Notes: generated by a model not told the origin, from the letters alone. Positions 44,553 through 53,634 are shown, counted from the stretch's first letter. The stretch: 64,000 nt of DNA from Rhizobiaceae bacterium (GCA_017644005.1 JAEPMJ010000002.1:558001-622000); one strand, 5' to 3'. Translations and numbers: made by a program.

Positions 44553-45251
44553 ATGAACCTGGTATTTGCCGCTCCAGTCACGCCGACCGTGGCGGTGGCG
44601 GAAACCGAAGATAGATTTCCCGTTCGGCGTATCTTCTGCGTCGGAAGGAACTATGCCGCGCATGCACGCGAGATGGGGCAGGACCCTGAACGCGAGGCGC
44701 CTTTCTTTTTCAGCAAGCCGGCTGACGCTGTCGTCGAGGCTGGTCGGGCCGTCCCCTACCCACCGCTCACGCAAAACCTCCACTACGAAGCAGAACTTGT
44801 GGTGGCGATAGGGCTTGGTGGCCGGGAAATCCCGAGTGCCGATGCGCTGTCGCATGTCTGGGGGTATGCGATCGGCAACGACCTGACGCGGCGCGACCTT
44901 CAGCTCGCCGCGCGCGAGAAGGGCCGTCCCTGGGACTTCGGCAAGGCGTTCGACAATTCAGCCGTGGTCGGTCCGATCCACCCGGTCGCGCGCGTTGGAC
45001 ACCTAACCAAGGGGACCATCGGCCTTACCGTCAATGGCGAAACGAAACAGAGAGCCGACCTGGCCGACATGATCTGGCCGGTTCCCGACATCATTTCGAT
45101 TCTCTCCGGCTCCGTCGCGCTGAAACCCGGAGACCTGATCATGACCGGAACGCCGGAAGGCGTGGGACCGCTCGAGATCGGCGATGTCTGCATTGTCACC
45201 ATCGACGGGCTGGGATCGATCTCGACCAAGATCGGTCCCAAGGACAGCTAG
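44553..45251 (+). CDS. Fumarylacetoacetate hydrolase (FAH)-family protein, fumarylpyruvate hydrolase-like
   Basis: A 232-residue FAH-fold hydrolase with FCVGRNYAAHAREMG, PFFFSKPADAVV, the metal-binding LHYEAELVVAIG (E-x-E), IGNDLTRRDLQLAAREKGRPWDFGKAFDNSAVVGP and the closing DLIMTGTPEGVGPLEIGD. The family cleaves C-C bonds of acylpyruvates or decarboxylates oxaloacetate. It probably processes the GMC enzyme product or a late keto acid. It is the last gene before a 280-bp non-coding junction. Confidence 0.89.
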   Translation: MNLVFAAPVTPTVAVAETEDRFPVRRIFCVGRNYAAHAREMGQDPEREAPFFFSKPADAVVEAGRAVPYPPLTQNLHYEAELVVAIGLGGREIPSADALSHVWGYAIGNDLTRRDLQLAAREKGRPWDFGKAFDNSAVVGPIHPVARVGHLTKGTIGLTVNGETKQRADLADMIWPVPDIISILSGSVALKPGDLIMTGTPEGVGPLEIGDVCIVTIDGLGSISTKIGPKDS

Positions 45252-45531
45252 GCGACTTGCATTCAACCTCGGTGCACCGCCAGAGCGCCTGAGTCGAGGA
45301 CGCCCAATCCAGACGGGTGCTGGCCAGCCGATCGTTTTTTGAAGGCAGCTCCTGTCATTGTTCGGCCGAGGCGCGTTACAACCCCATCGAATTTGGCAGC
45401 CGCGGCACCAGTGCGGGGAAACGCCACCAGAACGGCCAATCGTACCAGGTCGGCGCAGACAAATGGCCGTGTTCCCGTAGACACGGTTCGCAACGGAATG
45501 TGCAGGGCGACACTGTGAATGACGAACACGT
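45252..45531. other. Junction region between the catabolic block and truncated cysG
   Basis: No recognisable gene. A 90-codon minus-strand ORF (45263..45535) overlaps the broken end of cysG and lacks a known family pattern; plus-strand frames are Arg/Thr-rich and open only in short pieces. No inverted repeats flanking it, and no transposase or integrase motif, were noticed. It converges with FAH on the left and cysG on the right, and marks the likely recombination point at which cysG lost its end. Confidence 0.5.
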
Positions 45532-46728
45532 TCATGCCGATCTCAGCGCCCTCCGGTCCAGATCTTCGGGCAGCCCGCCATGGCGCGAATGGCCGGCGAC
45601 AGGACGCACCGACCTGGTGTGGTCGCGATGGGTCAAGGATACGGTCCGGGCAGCAGCCATGGCGCCGGCGGCCGTGATGCCGGGCACGACGTCGACGGCG
45701 ATTCCATGCGCCCGCAGCATGGCGATCTCTTCCCCGGCGCGACCACAGATTATGGGATCCCCCGATTTCAGCCGCACCACACGCTTGCCGCGCCCGACAA
45801 GGTTGAGCATCAGCGCATCGATTTCATGCTGCCGGCAACTCGCCTTTCCGCCGCGTCTGCCGACGTGAATGCGCTTCGCCTCCCGGCGTGCCATCTCCAG
45901 CACACCGTTCGAAACAAGATCGTCGAACAGGATCACATCCGCCGCCTGCAGCGCGCGCACGGCCTTGAGCGTAAGAAATTCCGCATCGCCGGGGCCCGCC
46001 CCGACAAAGGTGACCGTACCGGATAGAGATCGCCCGGCATCGGCAAGTCGCTCGATCTCGTCGGCAATCCCGCCGATGTCGTGTTCCGCAGGAGGCGCAT
46101 GGAAGGCGCGATCGGCGAAAGCTTCCCAGAAGGCGCGGCGCGGCGTACCGGGTGCAAGCCTGTGCATCGCGGCAGCGCGCAGACTTGCGGCAAGCTCCGC
46201 CCAGGCAGCGAGAAAAGTCGGGAGCAGGGTCTCAATGCGTCGCCTGATCGCCTGTCCCAGAACCGGTGCCGCTCCGGCAGTGGAAACACCGACGACCACG
46301 GGCGAGCGATTTACGATTGCGCCGAACTGGAACTGGCAGAAACGCGGCCGGTCGATCACGTTGACCGGCGCTCCCGCGGATTGCCCGGCGTCGAGAAAGT
46401 CGGCGGCTTCGCCATCGTCCTCGGCATCGCAGATGGCGATGGCCGAATCGAGGAGGTCGTCCGCCACCCAGCGTCGGCGGTGAAGGATGAAGGACCCGGC
46501 GGACGCGCCCTCTCGCAGAAGATTCTCGAACGTATCGCAGAGGCTTGCCGCATGGACATGGACCACGGCGCCGCTGGCTGCCAGAAGTTCCGCTTTCCAT
46601 GCGGCAGCCGCCGTGCCGCCTGCCACGATTGCCCGTTTTCCCGAAAGGTCGAAGAAGACTGGAAGGACTGCGAGCGGCGCTATACGCGCCGGAGATCGCT
46701 CACTCGGCTGCCTGGAGGCGATATGCAT
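45532..46728 (-). CDS. cysG: Siroheme synthase CysG, 3'-truncated
   Basis: About 398 residues versus roughly 460-480 for intact CysG. The N-terminal precorrin-2 dehydrogenase/ferrochelatase half is present (LPVFFDLSGKRAIVAGGTAAAAWKAELL). So is most of the uroporphyrinogen-III methyltransferase half (VTFVGAGPGDAEFLTLKAVRAL, VVRLKSGDPIICGRAGEE, LTHRDHTRSVRPVAGHSRHGG). It then ends after LPEDLDRRALRSA, with about 80 C-terminal residues missing, and no other frame downstream continues the domain. Start ATG 46728 overlaps nasA by 29 bp; the track's 127 earlier codons are inside nasA. Siroheme is needed by NirB, so either methyltransferase activity comes from another copy or this operon lacks it. 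Confidence 0.82.
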   Translation of the reverse strand: MHIASRQPSERSPARIAPLAVLPVFFDLSGKRAIVAGGTAAAAWKAELLAASGAVVHVHAASLCDTFENLLREGASAGSFILHRRRWVADDLLDSAIAICDAEDDGEAADFLDAGQSAGAPVNVIDRPRFCQFQFGAIVNRSPVVVGVSTAGAAPVLGQAIRRRIETLLPTFLAAWAELAASLRAAAMHRLAPGTPRRAFWEAFADRAFHAPPAEHDIGGIADEIERLADAGRSLSGTVTFVGAGPGDAEFLTLKAVRALQAADVILFDDLVSNGVLEMARREAKRIHVGRRGGKASCRQHEIDALMLNLVGRGKRVVRLKSGDPIICGRAGEEIAMLRAHGIAVDVVPGITAAGAMAAARTVSLTHRDHTRSVRPVAGHSRHGGLPEDLDRRALRSA

Positions 46729-49366
46729 CGATAATCCCTTTGATTTCCGCGCGGCAGGATCCGCAGTTCGTTCCCGCTGACAGCGACCTGCCGACGGCCT
46801 CGACCGTGTTACAGCCCGATCGCACTGCTGCGGCGATCTGATTGATGCCGATCCCGAAGCACGAGCAGACCATGGCACCTGCATCCGGGCGATCCGTCCC
46901 GCTCCTGCCCGCGACCACGCGGAAGCGGGAGCGCTGGTCCATGTGGCTTTCGGCGAATTGTCCGATCGCCCATTCCCGCGCGACGGCGACGGGTGTCCGG
47001 GAAAGATAGAGAGCGCCAAGAAGCTTCGCGTCTTCGAAAGCCGCCATGCGATGGTCGCCCCGCCGGGCGTCGCAATAGGCGAGAACCTCGACGTCATCGC
47101 CGTTTCCACTCAGCCCCAGAAGACGACGGAAAGTGGTTTCGTGCTCCGGTGTCACATCCTTGAACGCAAGCTCGATTCGCCAGCCGCCATCGGCTCGCGC
47201 CAGCGCCCAATAGTCCAGGCCTTCAGTGTTCGGACGCCGTGCGGAGATGGCGAAACCGTAGCAACTCGCCTCATATCGTTCGAGGCGTATGGGGACATTC
47301 TTGGAAGCTGGCTGCCCCGAATGTGGATCCGTCACCGTAGCGACCAGCGCACACACCCGGGCGAGCGCCGCGAACTCATCGGTCCAGTGCATCGGCACGA
47401 AGACCGAACCCGGCCTTTGCCTTGCCGTTACGAGCGCCCGAACCACCGCTGCGCCATGCCGGCTCTCGACGCGAACCAGGTCGGCGTCGCCGATGGACAA
47501 CCGAGCGGCGTCCTGCGGGTGGATTTCGGCGAAGGGCTCCGCCATATGGGCCGAAAGGCGCGAGCTCTTTCCGGTGCGCGTCATCGTGTGCCAGTGATCG
47601 CGCACGCGGCCCGTGTTGAGGGTCAGGGGAAACGTCGCGTCGGCCATGGCGGCACGGGGCGGGCGGGGCACCACGAAACGCGCCCTGCCGTCACCGGTGA
47701 AGAATCCTCCCTTCGCGAAGAAGCGCCGTTGCGCAGGCTGCGCTCCATCTTCCCGGGGCCATTGAAAGGGCCGCAGCTCCCGATAGTCCGCGTCCGAAAC
47801 GTCCCGATAGCCCCCGATGTCGAAATCACGCTTGCCACCGTTCTCGAAAGCAGAAAGTGCGGCATGTTCCCGGAAGATATCGGCAGCGGAGCGGTAAGCG
47901 AAAGCCTCGCCAAACCCCATCCGCCGGGCCACCTCCACAAACTGCCACCAGTCCGCACGCGCCTCGCCGGGAGCTGGGAGAAAGGCGCGTTGGCGCGAGA
48001 TGCGCCGCTCGGAATTTGTGACCGTGCCATCCTTTTCGCCCCAGGCTGTCGATGGCAGCTTCACGTTGGCATGCCGGATCGTGTCGGTCTTTGCAGCCAC
48101 ATCCGAAACGACGACGAAAGGACAATCCCGCAACGCCTGCGCCACCGCATCGGCATCAGGAAGACTGTCTACGGGGTTGGTCGCCATGATCCAGATGGCC
48201 TTGATCCGGCCGTCGGCGACAGCCCTGAACATCTCCACCGCCTTGAGGCCGGGCTTGTCCGCCATACGCGGCGCGTTCCAGAAGCGCTGGACGAGGGCCC
48301 GATGCCCTGCATCTTCGAGCGCCATATGCGCCGCCAGCATGTTGGCGAGCCCGCCCACTTCCCGCCCACCCATGGCATTGGGCTGTCCGGTCACCGAGAA
48401 CGGGCCCATGCCCGGTCGCCCCAGGCGTCCCGTGGCCAGATGGCAGTTGATGATCGCATTGACCTTGTCGGTTCCGCACACGGACTGGTTGACGCCCTGG
48501 CTATAGACCGTGACGACTTTGTCCATGGAGGCGAAAAGACGATAGAAGGTCTCCAGATCTTCCGGGGCTAGCCCCGTTTCCGCTGCAACCCGCGCACCGT
48601 CGAAACCGGCCGCAGCCGCAAGCGTTTCATCGAAACCGCTCGTATGCCTGTCGATGTAGTTCCGCTCAGTCGCGCCGACCTCGGCGAGATGACGCAGCAG
48701 GCCGGTGAACAGAGCCACATCGCCATCCGGCGCGATCGCCAGATGCAGATCGGCAAGACCGGCGGTCGCCGTGCGGCGGGGGTCGATCAGAACGACCTTC
48801 ATCGAAGGCCGCTTGTCCCTGGCAGCGGCCAGCCGCTGATAGAGGACCGGATGGCACCAGGCGAGATTGGAGCCCACCAGCACGACAAGATCGGCGAGTT
48901 CCAGATCCTCATAGGCGCCAGGCACGGTATCGGACCCGAACGCCCTTTTGTGGCCGGCGACTGACGAAGCCATGCACAGGCGGGAATTGGTGTCGATGTT
49001 GGCGGCGCCGACAAAACCTTTCATCAGCTTGTTGGCGACGTAGTAGTCCTCGGTGAGGATCTGTCCCGAAACATAGAGGGCGACCGACTCCGGGCCGTGC
49101 CGCTCAATGGCCTCGCGAAAACGACCGGCGACCGTGCTGAGCGCCTCGTCCCATGAGGCTCGCCGCCCGCCGATCTCGGGATGGAGAAGCCTGTCGTCAA
49201 GCGCCAGTGTTTCACCCAGCGCGGATCCCTTGGAACACAGCCGGCCGAAATTCGCGGGATGGTCGGGATCACCGGCGATCTCCACCGAGCCATCCGGCTG
49301 CGGCGTCGCCAGGACCCCGCAGCCGACACCGCAATAGGCGCAGGTCGTGCGGACGGTCTCAGCCAT
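46700..49366 (-). CDS. nasA: Assimilatory nitrate reductase catalytic subunit
   Basis: About 888 residues. An N-terminal [4Fe-4S] site (TTCAYCGVGCGVLAT ... GRLCSKG) leads into the molybdopterin oxidoreductase domain (NSRLCMASSVAGHKRAFG, GVNQSVCGTDKVNAI, GRLGRPGMGPFSVTGQPNAMGGREVGG) and a molydopterin-binding C-terminal region (LNTGRVRDHWHTMTRTGKS). A fused BFD-like [2Fe-2S] domain ends it (CSCFGIGINQIAAAVRSG ... GTNCGSCRAEIKGI). It reduces nitrate to nitrite in the cytoplasm with bis-MGD cofactor. The start overlaps nirD by 8 bp. The track extension of 57 codons lies in nirD. Confidence 0.95.
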   Translation of the reverse strand: MAETVRTTCAYCGVGCGVLATPQPDGSVEIAGDPDHPANFGRLCSKGSALGETLALDDRLLHPEIGGRRASWDEALSTVAGRFREAIERHGPESVALYVSGQILTEDYYVANKLMKGFVGAANIDTNSRLCMASSVAGHKRAFGSDTVPGAYEDLELADLVVLVGSNLAWCHPVLYQRLAAARDKRPSMKVVLIDPRRTATAGLADLHLAIAPDGDVALFTGLLRHLAEVGATERNYIDRHTSGFDETLAAAAGFDGARVAAETGLAPEDLETFYRLFASMDKVVTVYSQGVNQSVCGTDKVNAIINCHLATGRLGRPGMGPFSVTGQPNAMGGREVGGLANMLAAHMALEDAGHRALVQRFWNAPRMADKPGLKAVEMFRAVADGRIKAIWIMATNPVDSLPDADAVAQALRDCPFVVVSDVAAKTDTIRHANVKLPSTAWGEKDGTVTNSERRISRQRAFLPAPGEARADWWQFVEVARRMGFGEAFAYRSAADIFREHAALSAFENGGKRDFDIGGYRDVSDADYRELRPFQWPREDGAQPAQRRFFAKGGFFTGDGRARFVVPRPPRAAMADATFPLTLNTGRVRDHWHTMTRTGKSSRLSAHMAEPFAEIHPQDAARLSIGDADLVRVESRHGAAVVRALVTARQRPGSVFVPMHWTDEFAALARVCALVATVTDPHSGQPASKNVPIRLERYEASCYGFAISARRPNTEGLDYWALARADGGWRIELAFKDVTPEHETTFRRLLGLSGNGDDVEVLAYCDARRGDHRMAAFEDAKLLGALYLSRTPVAVAREWAIGQFAESHMDQRSRFRVVAGRSGTDRPDAGAMVCSCFGIGINQIAAAVRSGCNTVEAVGRSLSAGTNCGSCRAEIKGIIDAYRLQAAE

Positions 49367-49724
49367 GATCGCAGATTTCCGCAACCGCCGCCGCTGAGCC
49401 GCGGGACAGCGCCAGAAGTATCCGCTGGCCTTCCAAACGCACCGGAAACGTAGCCGTGCCGCCCTCGTCCGCGCCCTGCGCCCTGCCCGTTTCCAGCGAG
49501 ATGATCCAATTATGCAGAGGGCAGGTGACACAGTCATCGTGAACGATGCCCTGGCTGAGCGGCCCTGCCCTGTGGGGACACTTGTCCTCGATGGCGAACA
49601 CCCTGTCGTCGGCCGTGCGGAACACGGCGATGGTCGTATCCCCGTTTCTGACGCAGCGTGCGCCGCGCTGCGGAATGTCGTGCAGCGTGCCGACCGACAC
49701 CCATTCCTGTCCGGTCATCTTCAT
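49359..49724 (-). CDS. nirD: Nitrite reductase (NAD(P)H) small subunit
   Basis: A 121-residue Rieske-type protein (VFAIEDKCPHRAGPLSQGIVHDDCVTCPLHNWIISLETG) with the C-x-H ... C-x2-H cluster-ligand pattern of NirD. It partners NirB in assimilatory reduction of nitrite to ammonium. Start ATG 49724 overlaps the nirB stop (TGATG); the track's first codon is a GTG one codon earlier. The nasA start overlaps its end. Confidence 0.94.
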   Translation of the reverse strand: MKMTGQEWVSVGTLHDIPQRGARCVRNGDTTIAVFRTADDRVFAIEDKCPHRAGPLSQGIVHDDCVTCPLHNWIISLETGRAQGADEGGTATFPVRLEGQRILLALSRGSAAAVAEICDHG

Positions 49725-52168
49725 CACTCAGCCGCCTCCAGCGGAAGTGTCGCCATCGGCCTGAACTCGTGCTTGTCCTTGCCGGATGCGCGCTCCGACC
49801 AGGGATCGACCTGAGCGAATGTCTGGGAAAAGACGAAGCGGTCGTAATAGGTCTTCCGCCTGTCCGCATCATCCATGATCTGGCGGCGGACCTCGTCGTA
49901 ACCGACGCGCTTCGCCCATTTGTAGATGCGCTCCAGATAATGGCCTTGTTCGCGATACATCTGGACGAGCGCAACGATGTGCTCCAGGGCCTCGTCCTCG
50001 GTCCTTACGAAGCCGAGCTTTTCGGTGCCTTTGATGTCCAGACCCGCCGCCCCGGCAAAATGGATCTCAAAGCCGGATTCCACGCAGATGACACCGACAT
50101 CCTTGCAGGTGGCTTCGGCGCAGTTGCGCGGGCATCCCGAGACCGCCATCTTCACCTTGGCCGGCGTCCACGATCCCCACATGAATTTTTCGATGCGAAT
50201 GCCGAGGCCCGTCGAATCCTGCGTGCCGAAACGGCACCAGTCGGAACCCACACAGGTTTTCACGGTGCGCAGACCCTTGGCATAGGCATGCCCGGACACG
50301 AAGCCCGCCTTGCCGAGCTCGGCCCAGACCGCAGGCAGGTCCTGCTTGCGGATGCCCAGCATGTCGATCCTTTGTCCTCCGGTGACCTTCACCGCCGGGA
50401 TATCGAACCTGTCGACCACATCGGCGATCGCCCGCAGTTCGGCGGACGACGTCACTCCGCCCCACATGCGCGGTATCACCGAATAGGTGCCGTCCTTCTG
50501 GATGTTGGCGTGCACGCGTTCATTGATGAAGCGCGACTGGTAATCGTCGGCGTATTCGTCGGGCCAGTCGCTGACGAGATAGTAGTTGAGTGCCGGGCGG
50601 CATTTGGCGCAGCCGCACGAGGTCTTCCATTCCAGTTCCTGCATGACGGCGGGTATGGTCTTCAGCCCCTTCGCCCTGATCAGCCGCCGGACGTCGTCAT
50701 GTCCGAAATCCGTGCAACCGCACACCGGTGTTACGGCAGTCGGATTATAGGTATCGCCGAGCGTCAGGGAGAGAAGCTGTTCCACGAGCCCCGTGCAGGT
50801 TCCGCAGGAGGCGGACGCCTTGGTGTGAGCGCGGACATCGTCCAGCGACGCCAACCCCTTCCCGGTGATCGCGCCAGTGATCGTACCCTTGCATACGCCG
50901 TTGCAGCCGCAGATTTCCGCATCATCCGGCAAGGCTGCAACGGCCGCAATAGGGTCCAGTTGGGCACCTCCCTGATAGGCCTGCCCGAAGATCAGCGTTT
51001 CACGCATATCGGAAACGTCCGTGCCCTTCTTGAGCATGTCGAAGAACCAGCCGCCATCCGAAGTCTCGCCGTAGAGCACCGCACCCAAGATCCGGTTGTC
51101 CTTCAGGACGAGGCGCTTGTAGACGCCCGCGCTGGCATCGCGCAGAACGATCTCTTCCCGGTCATCGGCCTCGGCGAAATCGCCTGCGGAATAGAGGCTG
51201 ACACCGGTCACCTTGAGCTGGGTGGCCGTTTCGACCGGCCGGAAGGCCGCGTCCTCTTTGACAAGCGTTCTGGCCGCGACCTTCGCCATATCGTAGAGCG
51301 GCGCGACTAGGCCGTAGCAGATGCCCTCATGCTCCACGCATTCGCCAATGGCGAGAATGTCAGGATCCGAGGACGTCATGTGATCGTTGACGACGATGCC
51401 TCGTTCCACATGCAGGCCGGCATCGGTTGCAATGCGCGTTTCGGGACGGATGCCGACCGCCATGACCACAATATCGGCCGCATAGATCGTGCCATCGTCG
51501 AGAAGCACCGCTTCCGCCCGATCATCGCCGAGGATCGCCTTGGTCTGCGCTTCGGTGTGAATCCTGATGCCACGATTCTCGAACTCCTTCTTGAGGAGAT
51601 ATCCCGCGGCGGGATCGAGCTGGCGGTCCATGAGATGCCCCATGAGGTGCAGCACCACCACCTCCATGCCGCGGCCGCGCAACGCGGCGGCCGCCTCCAG
51701 CCCGAGAAGGCCGCCGCCAATAACTACTGCCTTGGCGTTCGGCTTTTCCGCCGCTGCAACCATGGCGTTGACGTCGTCAAGGTCGCGGAAGGCCATCACG
51801 CCGGGCAAGTCCCTGCCCGCGACGGGAATGATAAAGGGCGCGGAGCCGGTGGCGATCACCAGCTTGTCGTAACGGGTTTCTCCCCTGGCGGTCAGGACCA
51901 CCTTGCGCTTGCGGTCGATCCTGGTGACCGTCTCGCCGAAGCGGCAGGTCACGTGGTTTGCCACATACCAGTCTTCGTCGTGGGTGACGATCTGCTCGAA
52001 CGCCTTGTCCCCGGCCAGCACGGGCGAAAGCATGATGCGATTGTAATTTCCGCGTGGCTCCGCGCCGAAGAGGGTCACGTCGAAGGCATTCGGCTCGGCC
52101 TCGAAAAGCTGCTCGAGCATGCGGCCCGAGGCCATGCCAGCCCCAACCACGACAAGTTTTTCAGTCAT
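49724..52168 (-). CDS. nirB: Nitrite reductase (NAD(P)H) large subunit
   Basis: An 814-residue siroheme enzyme. An N-terminal FAD/NAD(P)H domain (LVVVGAGMASGRMLEQL, VVIGGGLLGLEAAAALRGRG, DPDILAIGECVEH) is followed by BFD-like [2Fe-2S] segments (CGCNGVCKGTITGAI, SCGTCTGLVEQLL, CGCAKCRPALNYYL) and the siroheme/[4Fe-4S] domain (TCVGSDWCRFGTQDS, MAVSGCPRNCAEATCKDVG). It reduces nitrite to ammonium with six electrons from NAD(P)H. It depends on siroheme, whose synthase gene in this operon is truncated. Confidence 0.96.
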   Translation of the reverse strand: MTEKLVVVGAGMASGRMLEQLFEAEPNAFDVTLFGAEPRGNYNRIMLSPVLAGDKAFEQIVTHDEDWYVANHVTCRFGETVTRIDRKRKVVLTARGETRYDKLVIATGSAPFIIPVAGRDLPGVMAFRDLDDVNAMVAAAEKPNAKAVVIGGGLLGLEAAAALRGRGMEVVVLHLMGHLMDRQLDPAAGYLLKKEFENRGIRIHTEAQTKAILGDDRAEAVLLDDGTIYAADIVVMAVGIRPETRIATDAGLHVERGIVVNDHMTSSDPDILAIGECVEHEGICYGLVAPLYDMAKVAARTLVKEDAAFRPVETATQLKVTGVSLYSAGDFAEADDREEIVLRDASAGVYKRLVLKDNRILGAVLYGETSDGGWFFDMLKKGTDVSDMRETLIFGQAYQGGAQLDPIAAVAALPDDAEICGCNGVCKGTITGAITGKGLASLDDVRAHTKASASCGTCTGLVEQLLSLTLGDTYNPTAVTPVCGCTDFGHDDVRRLIRAKGLKTIPAVMQELEWKTSCGCAKCRPALNYYLVSDWPDEYADDYQSRFINERVHANIQKDGTYSVIPRMWGGVTSSAELRAIADVVDRFDIPAVKVTGGQRIDMLGIRKQDLPAVWAELGKAGFVSGHAYAKGLRTVKTCVGSDWCRFGTQDSTGLGIRIEKFMWGSWTPAKVKMAVSGCPRNCAEATCKDVGVICVESGFEIHFAGAAGLDIKGTEKLGFVRTEDEALEHIVALVQMYREQGHYLERIYKWAKRVGYDEVRRQIMDDADRRKTYYDRFVFSQTFAQVDPWSERASGKDKHEFRPMATLPLEAAE

Positions 52169-52199
52169 GATGTTCTTTCCGTTTTCTCAGAACGTGCTT

Positions 52200-53477
52200 T
52201 CAGGCCGGCTGCGGGGCGGCCCGGCGTTCCATCCTGCGGATGGCAAGGTGCATCCAGACGATGGCGAAGGCGACGATGACGAACAGAGCCATGAAACAGC
52301 TCGTCCAGAGGCCGGTGACATCGTTCAGGTAGCCGAACAGCAGCGGCAGGATGAAACCTCCGAGACCGCCAATCATTCCGACCATGCCGCCGACCGCGCC
52401 CACATTGTCGGGGTAGTAGACCGGGATGTGCTTGTAGACGGCGGCCTTGCCGAGGCTCATGAAGAAGCCAAGAACGAAGACCAGCGCTATGAAGGCCCAC
52501 GGGCCCACCGCGAACTGGAAGGTCATGGGGCCTTCGATGCCCCGCACGACATAATCGGCCGCCGGAAGCGACAGGATGAACGTGCATGCTGCGGAAGCCG
52601 CGAAGGTCCAGTACATCACTGCGCGCGCGCCGGCCCTGTCGGAGAGCGCGCCCCCATAGGCACGGAATACCGAGGCGGGCAGCGAATAGGCAGCGCCGAT
52701 GAGGCCGGCTGTCTTGATATCGAAGCCATAGACTCCGATCACATAGCGCGGCAGCCACAGGGCGAGCGCCACGAAGGCACCGAAGACGAAGAAGTAGTAG
52801 AGAGAGAAGCGCCAGACCTGAACGTTCTTCAGCGGCTCGAACTCGGAAGCGAAGCTGCGGCGCCTGATCTGCCCCGTGCGCTGAGCCCGGATCACCGGAT
52901 CGTCGCTCGTGGTGAACCAGAACACCAGCGCTGTAATCGCGAGGGCCGCTGCCCACAGTTGCGCGACGGTCTCCCAGCCCCAGGCTACCAACACGAACGG
53001 TGCAACGAACTTCGTCAGCGCCGCGCCGACGTTTCCGACACCGAAAATGCCGAGAGCGGTGCCCTGCTTTTCGGTGGGAAAAAAGCGAGAGACATAAGCC
53101 ACGCCCACTGCAAAGGACCCACCGGCCACGCCCACGCCAAGTGCTGCAAGCAGCACCGTCGCATAGCTGTCCGCGAGAGACAGGAGAAGGGTCGCGAACG
53201 CTGCCGTCAGCATCGTTGCCGTGTAGACGAGACGCCCGCCATAGCGGTCGGTCCAGATCCCGAGGATCATGCGCACGAGCGATCCTGTCAGGATCGGTGT
53301 GCCGACGAGCAGCCCGAACTGGGTTTCGCTCAGTCCCAGGTCCTCCTTGAGGCGGATACCGATAATGGAAAAGATCGTCCACACGGCGAAGCAGACCGTG
53401 AAGGCAATGGTGGACATGGTGAGCGCGCGGCGCGATGTCGTGTCTTGCGTCGGCGTGGCTGGCTGCAACGTGATCAT
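52200..53477 (-). CDS. Nitrate/nitrite transporter (MFS, NarK/NasA-type)
   Basis: About 425 residues with 12 membrane segments. The nitrate-signature regions are GGSFAVGVAYVSRFFPTEKQGTALGIFGVGNVGAALTKF and LGFFMSLGKAAVYKHIPVYYPDNVGAVGGMVGMIGGLGGF, typical of the NNP family. It imports nitrate and possibly exchanges nitrite. It is the first gene of the operon transporter-nirB-nirD-nasA-cysG. ATG 53477 is preferred; the 21 track codons upstream are part of the leader RNA. Expression should depend on read-through of the leader terminator. Confidence 0.93.
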   Translation of the reverse strand: MITLQPATPTQDTTSRRALTMSTIAFTVCFAVWTIFSIIGIRLKEDLGLSETQFGLLVGTPILTGSLVRMILGIWTDRYGGRLVYTATMLTAAFATLLLSLADSYATVLLAALGVGVAGGSFAVGVAYVSRFFPTEKQGTALGIFGVGNVGAALTKFVAPFVLVAWGWETVAQLWAAALAITALVFWFTTSDDPVIRAQRTGQIRRRSFASEFEPLKNVQVWRFSLYYFFVFGAFVALALWLPRYVIGVYGFDIKTAGLIGAAYSLPASVFRAYGGALSDRAGARAVMYWTFAASAACTFILSLPAADYVVRGIEGPMTFQFAVGPWAFIALVFVLGFFMSLGKAAVYKHIPVYYPDNVGAVGGMVGMIGGLGGFILPLLFGYLNDVTGLWTSCFMALFVIVAFAIVWMHLAIRRMERRAAPQPA

Positions 53478-53536
53478 CGGTTCTTTCAATCCAACTGCGT
53501 GAGCCTCAGGAGAGGCATGGCTTCGATAGAGAGGAC

Positions 53537-53609
53537 ACAAAAGAAAAAGGCTGCCCGACTGTCCGTCGCTCCCCGCTAAGCGGGTGCGAACCGACCGTCT
53601 GGCAGCCTT
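53537..53609 (-). terminator. Leader intrinsic terminator upstream of the nitrate operon
   Basis: On the minus strand AAGGCTGCC pairs with GGCAGCCTT, with an outer-loop extension GAC/GTC and an internal CCCGC-TTA-GCGGG hairpin. A run TTTTTCTTTT follows. It lies about 60 bp before the transporter start, so default transcription should end before the genes. Its 5' arm overlaps the second candidate ANTAR hairpin. Confidence 0.82.
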
Positions 53610-53634
53610 GCCTCAAGCGCCCATCGTTGGACGC
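53601..53634 (-). promoter_or_regulatory. ANTAR-type two-hairpin antiterminator in the nitrate leader RNA
   Basis: First hairpin: GCGUCC-AACGAU-GGGCGC, six stem pairs with one G-U and a hexaloop with A1 and G4. A 4-nt linker (UUGA) follows. The second is the weaker GGC-AAGGCU-GCC (three pairs), again a hexaloop with A1 and G4. This is the pattern recognised by ANTAR proteins. The second hairpin uses the 5' arm of the terminator, so NasT binding would prevent terminator folding. A tetraloop folding of the second hairpin is possible, and its stem is short. Confidence 0.72.

Noticed and set aside
46943-48571. 542-codon plus-strand ORF inside nasA (and a 550-codon one at 49658..51310 inside nirB)
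   Set aside because: Both are shadows of motif-rich nasA and nirB with no recognisable domains or ribosome sites.
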